Source of the DNA: Poriferisulfidus sp965221375
Lineage (GTDB): Bacteria > Pseudomonadota > Gammaproteobacteria > Poriferisulfidales > Poriferisulfidaceae
Assembly (NCBI GenBank): GCA_965221375.1
Contig: OZ244883.1
Location: forward strand, 1,240,001 to 1,304,000
Reading direction: 5' to 3'
DNA length: 64,000 bases
Both the position numbers and the translations under genes were made by a program. Positions 51,658 to 60,784 of this stretch are shown here, one piece after another. Position 1 is the stretch's first letter. Every line of letters begins with the position of its first letter. A model generated the notes under the pieces. It was not told the origin of the DNA. It ran no database searches and worked only from the letters and a program-made list of their open reading frames with translations.

Positions 51658-52845
51658 TTACTTGGGCAGTTGTTGCCGCAATAAGTTTACGGGATGCACC
51701 ACCGCCGCCGAGAGGCCGGCAGCACGCAGGGCACTGCGCAAATGCAGCGCACACCCGATGTTGGACGTCGCCAGCATCTGCGCACCACTCTCTCTGAACT
51801 CGTCCAGAACTTTTTCTGACAGTGCCTGCGCCTGCTCGGGAGCCCGAAACAAGGTGGTGCCGGCGGCCCCGCAACAGGACATGCTGGACGATTCAAGGAC
51901 CTGCAAATCCGGGATGCGGCGCAACAAATCGGCGGCCGCACGGGTTTCCCGCAAGGCATTGCGAGCCGTACAGGGGTGATACAAAAACACCGTGCCCGCC
52001 AGGGGTCGAAAAGTAAATTCTTGCTTTTGAAGAAAAGCCATAATCTCAGAATGCCGGGCAGACCATTCAGCGACCCGCGGATCGTCGCAATAGGACGCAT
52101 AATCCTGCATCTCGGCGGCACATCCGGTGGCCACGGAGACAATATGTTCCAGCGATGTCGGGGGCGTCTCCAAATTGCGGCGAACGTGCGCATCGGCGCG
52201 GGCCGTGCCCCCCTGATGCCGGTCCAAAGCCCCGCAGCACGCGGCATCGTCCAACCAGACCGGCTGAAATCCACCCTGCTCAATGAGCACGGCCGCATCA
52301 TTCAGCGTCGCCCGATCCACCACATCGGTCACGCACCCGACGAAGATGCCGACTTGTCCCTGACCTTCCTTGGCCAACGACCGTTTGCGCAATACGATCG
52401 AATCCGGCAACAAACCGAGCAGTTGCCGCCCGCGTCGGGACCAGCCGCCTGGGATCCAGGATTTTGCTCGACCAACGACCGCCAGCCAAAGCAGCCCACG
52501 CACAAGATTTCTTAAGAAAGGAACAACCATTAGCCGCGTCGGCCAGACGGTTCCGGCAAACCAATGTTGCCGGGCATGATCCATCAAGTCCGCAAACGGG
52601 ACATGCGCCGGGCAAGCAGTCTCACAGGCACGACACATCAGGCAGCCATCGAGATGTGTTTGGACTGCCGCATTGGCCTCCAGTCGTTCACCCGCCAGGG
52701 CGGCAATTAATTCCACCCGCCCGCGGGGCGAGTCGCTTTCCTGTCGTCGGATTTGCCACGTCGGACATTGCGGCAGGCATAGCCCGCACTTGACGCAACG
52801 GTCGGCAGCCGCACGAACATCAGACGAAGTGGGAAAAGCACTCAT
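51658..52845 (-). CDS. (Fe-S)-binding oxidoreductase subunit, GlcF/GlpC-like
   Basis: This 395-residue protein has two N-terminal [4Fe-4S] motifs, CVKCGLCLPQCP (residues 17-28) and CLMCRACETACP (about 68-79). Two CCG domains follow (CCGALDRH near 211 and SCCGAAGTT near 330). This is the layout of glycolate oxidase GlcF, anaerobic glycerol-3-phosphate dehydrogenase GlpC and similar subunits. No flavoprotein partner is adjacent, so the substrate is undetermined. It precedes coq7 closely, which suggests electron transfer to quinone. Confidence 0.85.
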   Translation of the reverse strand: MSAFPTSSDVRAAADRCVKCGLCLPQCPTWQIRRQESDSPRGRVELIAALAGERLEANAAVQTHLDGCLMCRACETACPAHVPFADLMDHARQHWFAGTVWPTRLMVVPFLRNLVRGLLWLAVVGRAKSWIPGGWSRRGRQLLGLLPDSIVLRKRSLAKEGQGQVGIFVGCVTDVVDRATLNDAAVLIEQGGFQPVWLDDAACCGALDRHQGGTARADAHVRRNLETPPTSLEHIVSVATGCAAEMQDYASYCDDPRVAEWSARHSEIMAFLQKQEFTFRPLAGTVFLYHPCTARNALRETRAAADLLRRIPDLQVLESSSMSCCGAAGTTLFRAPEQAQALSEKVLDEFRESGAQMLATSNIGCALHLRSALRAAGLSAAVVHPVNLLRQQLPK

Positions 52846-53046
52846 AACCGCTCACCATACCAGACGGATGCACCTGCATGCCCGACATGCCGGCCTCTGC
52901 ATCCGCATGACGTCTTTTTCCATTCCAATCACTTCAAACCAGGACTTCGATAGCAATGTTTTTGAATTTATAGGCGTTTTTAATTTTCTCAACAGTTTGT
53001 CCACTTCTTATAACCTGCAAAACCCGCCATTACTCCACATCTTGAC

Positions 53047-53079
53047 TTGACTTGCCGGCCAGACCCGATATATTGTAGG
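53047..53079 (+). promoter_or_regulatory. nrdAB promoter with NrdR-box-like overlap
   Basis: TTGACT (53047-53052) and TATATT (53069-53074) are separated by 16 bp. A second TTGACT overlaps one base upstream (53042-53047). The -10 lies inside CCCGATATATTGTAGG (53064-53079), which resembles the NrdR box consensus around ATATATTGT. A second NrdR box at the usual 31-32 bp was not seen. The rest of the 280-bp gap (52846-53125) shows nothing definite. Confidence 0.5.
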
Positions 53080-53125
53080 TGTCCGTTTTTTCACCCGGGT
53101 TTCCATATCACCTTATTTTCTGCTT

Positions 53126-56008
53126 ATGACGACTGAAATGCCTGCCGGTGTCAGCGATTACGTCACCGGAACCTCTCCTTCGCACCCTCCGCTCTCCCCC
53201 ACTGACAGCACTGCATCCGGGCAGTACCAGGTCATTCGCCGCAATGGCAAATTGACGCCTTTCGACGAGACCAAAATTCAAGTCGCCATCACCAAAGCTT
53301 TTCTGGGTGTCGAAGGCGACTCCGGTGTGAACTCCAGCCGGATTCACACTCTGGCCGAGGACTTGACCCGCCAGACCGTCCATGCAGTGACCCGCAGCCA
53401 TCCCGGCAAGGGTACTTTTCATATTGAGGACATCCAGGACCACGTTGAATTGGCCCTGATGCGCAACGGCCACCACAAGGTGGCGCGGGCGTATGTCCTA
53501 TATCGAGAAAAACAATCGCAGCGGCGCGAACAGGAGACCGGTAAACGCAACGGAGAGGCTCATCCGCACGTGCCGCACCTGCAGGCCAAGATGGCGGACG
53601 GCACTCTGCAGCCTCTGGACCGCCAACACCTGCACCAATTGGTCGCCACGGCCTGCGAGGGCATCGAGGACGTTGCCCCGGAACCCGTGTTGGAGGAAAC
53701 CTTCCGCAACCTCTACGACGAGGTGCCGATCGCGGATGTCCACAGTCAGCTGACCATCAGCACCCGCAGCCTGATCGAAAAAGAGCCCAATTACACTTAC
53801 GTCGCGGCGCGCCTGTTGCTGTACAACCTGCGCCAGGAGGCGCAGAACTTCGTCGGCGGCACCTCGGAGCAGCCCCTTGAGCGAGCCGAGTCGTACGAAG
53901 AGTATTTCCCTCACTACATTCGCCGCGGCGCCGAGTTGGGCCTGCTAAGTCCGAATCTCAGTCAGGAATTCGATCTGGAGAAGCTGGCGGCCGCGATTGT
54001 GCCTGAGCGCGATCTGCAGTTCACTTATTTGGGCCTGCAGACCCTCTACGACCGGTATTTCATTCACTCCGAAGGCACCCGCTTCGAAATGCCCCAGGCG
54101 TTCTTCATGCGGGTCGCCATGGGCCTGGCTATGCCGGAAGTCGATCGCGAATCCTGGGCCATTGAGTTCTACAACCTGCTGTCGTCGTTCGACTTTATGA
54201 GCTCCACCCCCACCCTGTTCAATTCCGGCACCCCGCGCCCACAGTTGTCTTCCTGCTACCTGACGACCGTGCCTGACGATTTGGATGGGATTTTCAGCTC
54301 CATCAAGGACGACGCCATGTTGTCGAAATATGCCGGCGGTCTCGGCAATGACTGGACCCGGGTGCGCGCCATGGGCTCCTATATCAAGGGCACTAACGGC
54401 CGCTCGCAGGGCGTGGTGCCTTTTCTCAAGGTTGCTAATGACACGGCGGTTGCGGTCAACCAGGGCGGCAAGCGCAAAGGCGCGATCTGTGCGTATCTGG
54501 AAACCTGGCATCTGGATATCGAGGAATTTTTGGAGTTGCGCAAAAACACCGGTGACGACCGGCGCCGCACCCACGACATGAACACCGCCAACTGGGTGCC
54601 CGACCTGTTCATGAAACGGGTCGCCGACGGCGACACCTGGACCCTGTTCAGCCCCGCCGACACCCCGGATCTGCACGATCTGGTCGGCGATGCGTTCGAG
54701 AAGCGCTATACCGAATATGAGGCGATGGCGGCCAGCGGCCAAATCAAGAACTTCAAGCAAGTATCGGCGCCGGACTTGTGGCGCAAGATGCTGGGCATGC
54801 TGTACGAAACCGGCCACCCCTGGATTACGTTCAAGGATGTCTGCAACCTGCGCTCTCCCCAGCAGCATCGCGGCACGGTGCACTCCTCGAACCTGTGCAC
54901 CGAAATCACGCTCAATACGTCCGATGATGAAATCGCCGTATGCAATTTGGGCTCATTGAATCTCAGTGCCCACACCAATGAAGAAGGCCTGATGATGGAC
55001 AAACTCGAGCGCACGGTGCGCACCGCTATGCGCATGCTCGACAATGTCATCGACTTCAATTACTACAGCGTCAACAAGGCGCGCCGCTCCAATCTGCGCC
55101 ACCGACCGGTGGGCCTGGGGTTGATGGGCTTCCAGGACGCCCTGCACAAACTGCGCGTCTCCTACGCCAGTGAGGAAGCGGTCTCATTCGCCGACCGCTC
55201 CATGGAAGCCATCAGTTACTTCGCCATCTCGGCTTCCGCGGAACTGGCTGAGGAACGCGGCGCCTACGACACCTTTGAAGGCTCGCTATGGGCGGAAGGC
55301 ATCCTGCCGATTGATTCCATGACGCGGGTCCAGAACACGCGGGGCGATTCGCGGTTTTATCAGGTCAATACCGACCGCACTCTGGACTGGGAAGCCTTGC
55401 GCAAGAAAGTGCAGCAGGGCATGCGCAACTCCAACACCATGGCCATCGCACCGACCGCGACGATCTCCAACATCACCGGCGTCACCCAAAGTATTGAGCC
55501 GACTTACCAGAACCTGTTCGTCAAATCCAATCTGTCGGGCGAATTTACGGTCGTCAATCTGTACCTGATGCGCGATCTTAAGAAGTTGGGTTTGTGGGAT
55601 GAAGTGATGATCAACGACCTGAAGCACTACCACGGCAGTGTGCAGGATATTCCACGAATCCCCGACGACATCAAAAAGCTGTACATCACGGCCTTTGAGA
55701 TGGACCCGCGCTGGCTGGTGGAAGCCGCCTCGCGTCGACAGAAATGGATTGACCAGGCGCAGTCGCTCAATCTGTACATGGCGAAACCTTCCGGGCGCGA
55801 CCTAGACAATTTGTACAAACTGGCTTGGGTGCGCGGCCTCAAAACCACCTATTACCTGCGCTCGCTAGGGGCCACCCACGTCGAAAAAAGCACCGGCGAT
55901 GAGCGCAGCAACCTCAATGCGGTCACCCTCGATGAGCCCAATCCAAAAGCCAACGGCGCCAGTGCTCCGGCCTGCTCCATGGACGCGGAATGTGAGGCTT
56001 GCCAATAA
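53126..56008 (+). CDS. nrdA: Class Ia ribonucleotide reductase alpha subunit NrdA
   Basis: NrdA reduces ribonucleotides to deoxyribonucleotides. The 960-residue product has two ATP-cone-like regions near the N-terminus (about residues 33-125, RRNGKLTPFDETKIQVAITKAF; and about 150-240, MADGTLQPLDRQHLHQL). The catalytic half follows with SSCYLTTVPDD, the active-site triad in SSNLCTEITLNTS, VCNLGSLNLSAH and NTMAIAPTATISNITG. The C-terminus ends CEACQ with the redox CxxC. It is longer than E. coli NrdA (761), mainly from the second cone. nrdB follows. Confidence 0.96.
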   Translation: MTTEMPAGVSDYVTGTSPSHPPLSPTDSTASGQYQVIRRNGKLTPFDETKIQVAITKAFLGVEGDSGVNSSRIHTLAEDLTRQTVHAVTRSHPGKGTFHIEDIQDHVELALMRNGHHKVARAYVLYREKQSQRREQETGKRNGEAHPHVPHLQAKMADGTLQPLDRQHLHQLVATACEGIEDVAPEPVLEETFRNLYDEVPIADVHSQLTISTRSLIEKEPNYTYVAARLLLYNLRQEAQNFVGGTSEQPLERAESYEEYFPHYIRRGAELGLLSPNLSQEFDLEKLAAAIVPERDLQFTYLGLQTLYDRYFIHSEGTRFEMPQAFFMRVAMGLAMPEVDRESWAIEFYNLLSSFDFMSSTPTLFNSGTPRPQLSSCYLTTVPDDLDGIFSSIKDDAMLSKYAGGLGNDWTRVRAMGSYIKGTNGRSQGVVPFLKVANDTAVAVNQGGKRKGAICAYLETWHLDIEEFLELRKNTGDDRRRTHDMNTANWVPDLFMKRVADGDTWTLFSPADTPDLHDLVGDAFEKRYTEYEAMAASGQIKNFKQVSAPDLWRKMLGMLYETGHPWITFKDVCNLRSPQQHRGTVHSSNLCTEITLNTSDDEIAVCNLGSLNLSAHTNEEGLMMDKLERTVRTAMRMLDNVIDFNYYSVNKARRSNLRHRPVGLGLMGFQDALHKLRVSYASEEAVSFADRSMEAISYFAISASAELAEERGAYDTFEGSLWAEGILPIDSMTRVQNTRGDSRFYQVNTDRTLDWEALRKKVQQGMRNSNTMAIAPTATISNITGVTQSIEPTYQNLFVKSNLSGEFTVVNLYLMRDLKKLGLWDEVMINDLKHYHGSVQDIPRIPDDIKKLYITAFEMDPRWLVEAASRRQKWIDQAQSLNLYMAKPSGRDLDNLYKLAWVRGLKTTYYLRSLGATHVEKSTGDERSNLNAVTLDEPNPKANGASAPACSMDAECEACQ

Positions 56009-56146
56009 GCGGGATTTCGTGCTAAACTCTTAGTCAAAGCGCTATATATGCGCACCCTGCGGGGCGTACGACACAAGATGTATGGTATGCCTGCGTATCG
56101 GCAAAAAAAATTGAGGCGATAACAACAACGGAGAAACTGTACGATC

Positions 56147-57364
56147 ATGACCTCCCCAACGTTTTCTGCATGGGACGACCCGTTCAGCCTGCCGAGCACC
56201 CCACCTCCGCCGCCGGCCGCTGTAGAACTGGACATCCCGACACCGCAAACCCCTGCCCCAGCCGCGGTCGAACCGACCGCCATTCCCACCGCGCATCCCG
56301 ATGAAGGAGCGGGTGCCACGGGCTTGGAAAATATCGACATGGGTGCCGCACGCATCCAGGTGGACGACAAACAAATCATCAATTGCCGGGCCGACCTCAA
56401 TCAGCTGGTGCCCTTTAAGTACACCTGGGCCTGGGACAAATATCTGGCCGCCTGCAGCAACCATTGGATGCCGCAGGAAATCAACATGACGGCCGACATT
56501 GAGCTGTGGAAAAACCCGCACGGCCTGACCGAAGACGAGCGAACCATCGTCAAGCGCAATCTGGGCTTTTTCTCCACCGCCGATTCGCTGGTCGCCAATA
56601 ACCTGGTGCTGGCCGTCTACCGCCACATCACCAATCCGGAGTGCCGCCAGTACCTACTACGTCAGGCTTTCGAGGAAGCTATCCATACGCATGCCTACCA
56701 GTATTGCGTGGAGTCGCTGGGCCTGGATCAGGGCGAAGTTTTCAATATGTATCGGGAACTGCCCTCGGTCGCCCGCAAAGCGGAATGGGCGCTGCCCTTC
56801 ACCCAAAGCCTGGGCGACCCCAACTTTCAAACCGGCACCTTCGAAAACAACCAGCGCCTGCTCCGGGATCTGGTCGCTTTCTACGTCGTGTTTGAAGGAA
56901 TCTTCTTCTACGTCGGCTTCTCGCAGATCCTCTCCATGGGTCGGCGCAACAAACTGACGGGTGTTGCCGAACAGTTCCAGTACATCCTGCGCGACGAATC
57001 GATGCATATGAATTTCGGCATCGATGTCATCAACCAGATCAAGCTGGAAAACCCGGAGTTGTGGACTTCCGAATTCCAGCAGCAGATGACCGATTTGATT
57101 CTGGATGGCGTTGAACTGGAATGCGCCTACGCGCACGACACGATGCCCCGAGGCATTCTGGGGTTGAACGCGCCGATGTTCGAGGAGTATGTGCACTTCA
57201 TTGCCAATCGTCGACTCACCCAAATCGGCCTGCCGACGCAATTCCCCGGAGCGCAAAATCCGTTCCAATGGATGTCGGAAACCCTGGACCTGAAAAAAGA
57301 GAAGAATTTCTTCGAGACTCGCGTCACCGAATACCAGACCGGCGGCGCGCTCGTGTGGGATTGA
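56147..57364 (+). CDS. nrdB: Class Ia ribonucleotide reductase beta subunit NrdB
   Basis: NrdB holds the diiron-tyrosyl radical cofactor. The 405-residue product shows the ligands in DIELWKNPHGLTEDERTIVKRNLGFF, EEAIHTHAYQYC (with Tyr four residues after His at the radical position) and RDESMHMNFGIDVINQI. It ends TGGALVWD. The first roughly 60 residues are Pro/Ala-rich and extra compared with E. coli NrdB (376). A GGAG lies about 13 bases before the ATG. The 138-bp gap after nrdA shows no definite promoter. Confidence 0.96.
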   Translation: MTSPTFSAWDDPFSLPSTPPPPPAAVELDIPTPQTPAPAAVEPTAIPTAHPDEGAGATGLENIDMGAARIQVDDKQIINCRADLNQLVPFKYTWAWDKYLAACSNHWMPQEINMTADIELWKNPHGLTEDERTIVKRNLGFFSTADSLVANNLVLAVYRHITNPECRQYLLRQAFEEAIHTHAYQYCVESLGLDQGEVFNMYRELPSVARKAEWALPFTQSLGDPNFQTGTFENNQRLLRDLVAFYVVFEGIFFYVGFSQILSMGRRNKLTGVAEQFQYILRDESMHMNFGIDVINQIKLENPELWTSEFQQQMTDLILDGVELECAYAHDTMPRGILGLNAPMFEEYVHFIANRRLTQIGLPTQFPGAQNPFQWMSETLDLKKEKNFFETRVTEYQTGGALVWD

Positions 57365-57402
57365 ATCGGCCCTTCCAAGACTTCCTCTAAAGCGCCACTG
57401 CC

Positions 57403-59082
57403 GTGTTTGTTGAACACGCGCACCCCGCGCATTCGGAAGTCACGCTGCGCAATCGGGTGGGTCTGTGGCTGGGCCCCCTGGCCTTTCTCGCCATCCTTTT
57501 CTTTACGGATCTTGATCCGAACAACCCGCTGATTACCCGCATGGCGGCGGTGACCGCCTGGATGGCGATTTGGTGGATTTGCGAGTCCATTCCACTGGCC
57601 GCCACCGCCTTGATGCCCCTGGCGCTTTTCCCCCTGCTGGGCATCATGCACGGAAGACACGTGGATGTTTCTCGCAAGATTGATTTCAGTGAAGCGAGCC
57701 TGCTCGGCGACTTTACGCCCGGCGATCTGAGCATCAGTTTCCACAACGTGGCCAGTCAGTACATGAGCTGGGTCACGTTTCTTCTTCTGGGTGGCTTTTT
57801 GATGGCCATCGCAATCAAAAAATGGGGCCTGCATAAACGCATCGCCCTGAATATTCTGTGCTTCGTCGGGAGCCGTTTGCATACGATTGTGCTGGCCTTC
57901 ATGCTTGCGTGCGGTTTCCTTTCCATGTGGCTGTCCAACACGGCAACGACCGTCATGCTGCTGCCCATCGCCCTGTCGGTGATTTTGCTCTTCGAGGAAT
58001 CGCACAGCCGCGACGGGAAGACGCTGACCTCACGCGACCACAACTTTTCTCTGGCATTACTGTTGGGATTGGCCTACGCGGCCAGCATCGGCGGGATGGC
58101 CACTCTCACCGGCACCCCACCCAATGCCATTCTTGCCGCCCAGTTTGAGCAACTGTTTCCGGACGGTCCGGGTATTTCCTTCGCTTCCTGGTCGATGATG
58201 GCAATGCCGTTCTCTCTCGCTTTTCTGGCTCTGGCATGGTGGCTGCTGACCCATGTCATCTTCCCCTTGCCGGCCAGCGGCCCTTTCGACGGCGGCCATC
58301 TACTCCGGCAACAGTTGCAGGGCCTCGGACCCGTCCGTTCGGAAGAAAAACGCCTTGCGGTGGTGTTTGTGGCCGTCGTGTTGTTGTGGTTTACGCGCAA
58401 GGAACATTTACTGGGACCCGAATTCGGCCTTTACGGCTGGAGCCACTACCTAGATCTGTTGCTGGGCTATTTCTCCATCCAGGGCGTAGGCTCCCTGATT
58501 GACGACAGCACCGTCGCCATCGCCATGGCTTTGGCTTTATTCACCATCACCGCCAAAAGCACCGGCGGGCGATTATTGGATCACAAGGACCTGCAGCAGG
58601 TGCCTTGGGATATTTTGATTTTGTTCGGCGGTGGTTTGGCGCTGGCCAAGGGGTTTTCGGTATCCGGTTTCTCCGGCTGGATTGCCCAGGAATTTGAGGT
58701 CCTGCTCGGCGGTGGTCACGCCAGCGTCATTGTCGTCGGAGCGGTCGCCTTCGTAACCAGTTTGACGGAACTGGCCTCCAATACCGCAACAGTGGCCACC
58801 ACCATCCCGATCATGGCCAGCCTTGCCCAAGGCATTGAGGTCAACCCCTTGCTTTTGATGATTCCCACCGCCATGGCCGCTTCCTGCGCTTTCATGCTGC
58901 CGGTGGCCACACCCCCGAACGCCGTGGTTTATGGCACCAAACGGATTCCTATCATTAAAATGATTATCGCCGGCATCTGGCTGGACCTGGTGTCACTCAT
59001 CTTCCTGACACTTGCGGTCATCACTTTGGGAGATGTGGTTTTTGGCGTGCTTGGAGATTTCCCCGTATGGGCACAACGTTGA
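57403..59082 (+). CDS. SLC13/DASS-family sodium:anion symporter
   Basis: This 559-residue integral membrane protein has about eleven helices. It carries two SNT motifs, SMWLSNTATTVMLL (near residue 180) and ELASNTATVATTIPIM (about 450). The pair is the mark of divalent anion/sodium symporters such as VcINDY. Substrates in the family include sulfate and C4-dicarboxylates; which applies here is not readable. The start is GTG 57403, as no ATG precedes the first helix. The SDR gene follows eight bases later. Confidence 0.9.
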   Translation: MFVEHAHPAHSEVTLRNRVGLWLGPLAFLAILFFTDLDPNNPLITRMAAVTAWMAIWWICESIPLAATALMPLALFPLLGIMHGRHVDVSRKIDFSEASLLGDFTPGDLSISFHNVASQYMSWVTFLLLGGFLMAIAIKKWGLHKRIALNILCFVGSRLHTIVLAFMLACGFLSMWLSNTATTVMLLPIALSVILLFEESHSRDGKTLTSRDHNFSLALLLGLAYAASIGGMATLTGTPPNAILAAQFEQLFPDGPGISFASWSMMAMPFSLAFLALAWWLLTHVIFPLPASGPFDGGHLLRQQLQGLGPVRSEEKRLAVVFVAVVLLWFTRKEHLLGPEFGLYGWSHYLDLLLGYFSIQGVGSLIDDSTVAIAMALALFTITAKSTGGRLLDHKDLQQVPWDILILFGGGLALAKGFSVSGFSGWIAQEFEVLLGGGHASVIVVGAVAFVTSLTELASNTATVATTIPIMASLAQGIEVNPLLLMIPTAMAASCAFMLPVATPPNAVVYGTKRIPIIKMIIAGIWLDLVSLIFLTLAVITLGDVVFGVLGDFPVWAQR

Positions 59083-59089
59083 GACTTCG

Positions 59090-59779
59090 ATGACAGACTG
59101 GGCTGATCGTATTGCAGTGGTGACGGGCGCCGGCGGCGCCTTGGGGCAAACGGTGGTGCAACATTTCCAGAACCTGGGCGCGACGGTCGTTGCCATTGAC
59201 TGCAGCCGTGAGCATCTTGAAGCCTTGGATGTCGATGCTTATGCTTGCGACCTGACGGATGAAGAGGAAGTCCGCGATACTTTCGAACGTATTCATACTT
59301 CCTACAAACGCATCGACATTCTCGCCAACATCGCAGGAGGCTTTGCGATGGGCAAGCGCGTGGAAGAGACGACTCCGCAAGACTGGATGGAGATGCTCAA
59401 CATTAATGCCGTCACCGCCTGGCGGGCCTGCGCTTGCGTCATTCCGATTATGCGGGCCGCCGGCTTCGGCCGAATCGTCAATGTCGGCGCCCGCGCCGTG
59501 CGCAAACCCGCAGCCAAAATGGCTCCTTACTGCGTCTCCAAAGCCGCGGTCATCACTCTTACGGAAGTTTTAGCTTTAGAGTGCGCCGAGGACGGCATCA
59601 CCGTCAACTGCATCTTGCCGGGTACTATTGACACCCCACGCAATCGTGCCGATATGCCCAAGGCAGATCATTCCAAGTGGGTGCCGACCCAAGACCTCGC
59701 AACCGCCATTGCGCACTTGGCGGATCCCTCCAATAATTCGGTCAATGGGGCGGTCGTGCCCGTATACGGGCGTAGCTGA
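59090..59779 (+). CDS. Short-chain dehydrogenase/reductase
   Basis: This 229-residue NAD(P)-dependent oxidoreductase has the Rossmann motif TGAGGALG near residue 14. The acidic IDCS after the second strand favours NAD(H). NIAGG and LNINAV lie near 85-105, and the catalytic YCVSK lies near 150, with GARAV in place of the usual Ser-containing strand. That is a feature to note: the Ser of the Ser-Tyr-Lys triad is not obvious. I chose ATG 59090, seven bases after the transporter stop; a frame to 59012 overlaps it. The substrate is unknown. Confidence 0.88.
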   Translation: MTDWADRIAVVTGAGGALGQTVVQHFQNLGATVVAIDCSREHLEALDVDAYACDLTDEEEVRDTFERIHTSYKRIDILANIAGGFAMGKRVEETTPQDWMEMLNINAVTAWRACACVIPIMRAAGFGRIVNVGARAVRKPAAKMAPYCVSKAAVITLTEVLALECAEDGITVNCILPGTIDTPRNRADMPKADHSKWVPTQDLATAIAHLADPSNNSVNGAVVPVYGRS

Positions 59780-59800
59780 AACCGGCTAAACGCCTCTTAC

Positions 59801-60730
59801 TTAGGGGCGGGTCGTCACCCGCTCCACCTGATAACCGCCAAATAAGGGTTGCTGCAGCAGCGCCAACACCCCGTTTTTGCCATACAGATGCAGGGCCCCA
59901 ACCGCGACGAAGGCGTTGCCTTCCCCAAACGGCCCCTGCATGTAATGCGCCATCACCACGCTTCGGTCATCAATGGCGTGTTTGACGTATGCTTTGCGAT
60001 GTGCCCGCTTGGCCGGATCCTTGTCGATGAAATCCGTCGACAAGTCCATCATGCGCTGAAGGTCTTCCTTCTCATAGGCCTGCACAATCTGCTCCATCGT
60101 GTTTCGCAGGTCCGGGTACGCCGCCAATTTGTCCTTCAAAAGCGATACCTGTGAATCCATGGGCATCGCGTAAAACGCGGCCAGCAACTCCTCGGGGCTT
60201 TCAATCTGGTACAACTCCTTGCCCTGCAGCACCGCAAGGTCCAGCAGCTTCTGATCGATAATGGGTCCCTGGTGCTCTGATTTGATGGAAATACTGTGGA
60301 TCGCCGCCCAAGGCTTGATCCGTCGCGCATACTGATCGTCCGCCTGGTTGAGTTTCAGAATTTTGTAGACCTTGTCCGCCACTTCCTTGCCGGCCACTTC
60401 CTCCAGGGTTTTGCCATCTTCCAGCATCATGCGCCGGCGGATGTTCTGGTAGCCATGGTAGGGATTCCACATCTCGCTGCCGGGAAATGCCTCAATTGCA
60501 TAACCGGATGATTGGGTGAACGCACGCATGACCGACTCTGGAGTGCGGGTGACGCGCTCATCGTTGCTGTGAATCGTGCCGAGAATATGGCCCACAACCT
60601 GTCCGTCACGACTGACTTGCCAAAACACTCCCTCGGAATACGGCGCCGGCTTGTGCACCGCATAGATCGTCCCGGCCAACAGGACCAACAACAAGGCAAA
60701 TACAGCGTGAGGGGTGTAACGGTTCAACAT
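59801..60730 (-). CDS. TraB/GumN family exported protein
   Basis: This 309-residue protein has an N-terminal hydrophobic segment (about residues 8-25; HAVFALLLVLLAGTIYAV). It then shows the TraB/GumN pattern VFWQVSRDGQVVGHILGTIHSND, a catalytic-like His/Glu set, and AFVAVGALHLYGKNGVLALLQQ at the C-terminus. The family is proposed to contain metalloproteases; the role here is unknown. The start is ATG 60730, because the GTG at 60769 is less likely. It follows dinB on the same strand by 54 bp. Confidence 0.85.
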   Translation of the reverse strand: MLNRYTPHAVFALLLVLLAGTIYAVHKPAPYSEGVFWQVSRDGQVVGHILGTIHSNDERVTRTPESVMRAFTQSSGYAIEAFPGSEMWNPYHGYQNIRRRMMLEDGKTLEEVAGKEVADKVYKILKLNQADDQYARRIKPWAAIHSISIKSEHQGPIIDQKLLDLAVLQGKELYQIESPEELLAAFYAMPMDSQVSLLKDKLAAYPDLRNTMEQIVQAYEKEDLQRMMDLSTDFIDKDPAKRAHRKAYVKHAIDDRSVVMAHYMQGPFGEGNAFVAVGALHLYGKNGVLALLQQPLFGGYQVERVTTRP

Positions 60731-60784
60731 CGTCCAAATATCCTGACTAGAAGGCGGCAAGTCTAGCACACCTGAAGCGACTTT

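Noticed and set aside
53945..54883. Minus-strand frame of 312 codons inside nrdA
   Set aside because: It is a shadow frame within a strongly conserved gene on the opposite strand.
57127..58005. Long minus-strand frame of 292 codons
   Set aside because: It is antisense to nrdB and the SLC13 gene. The product is low-complexity His/Gln/Arg-rich with no motif, while both plus-strand genes are clear homologues.
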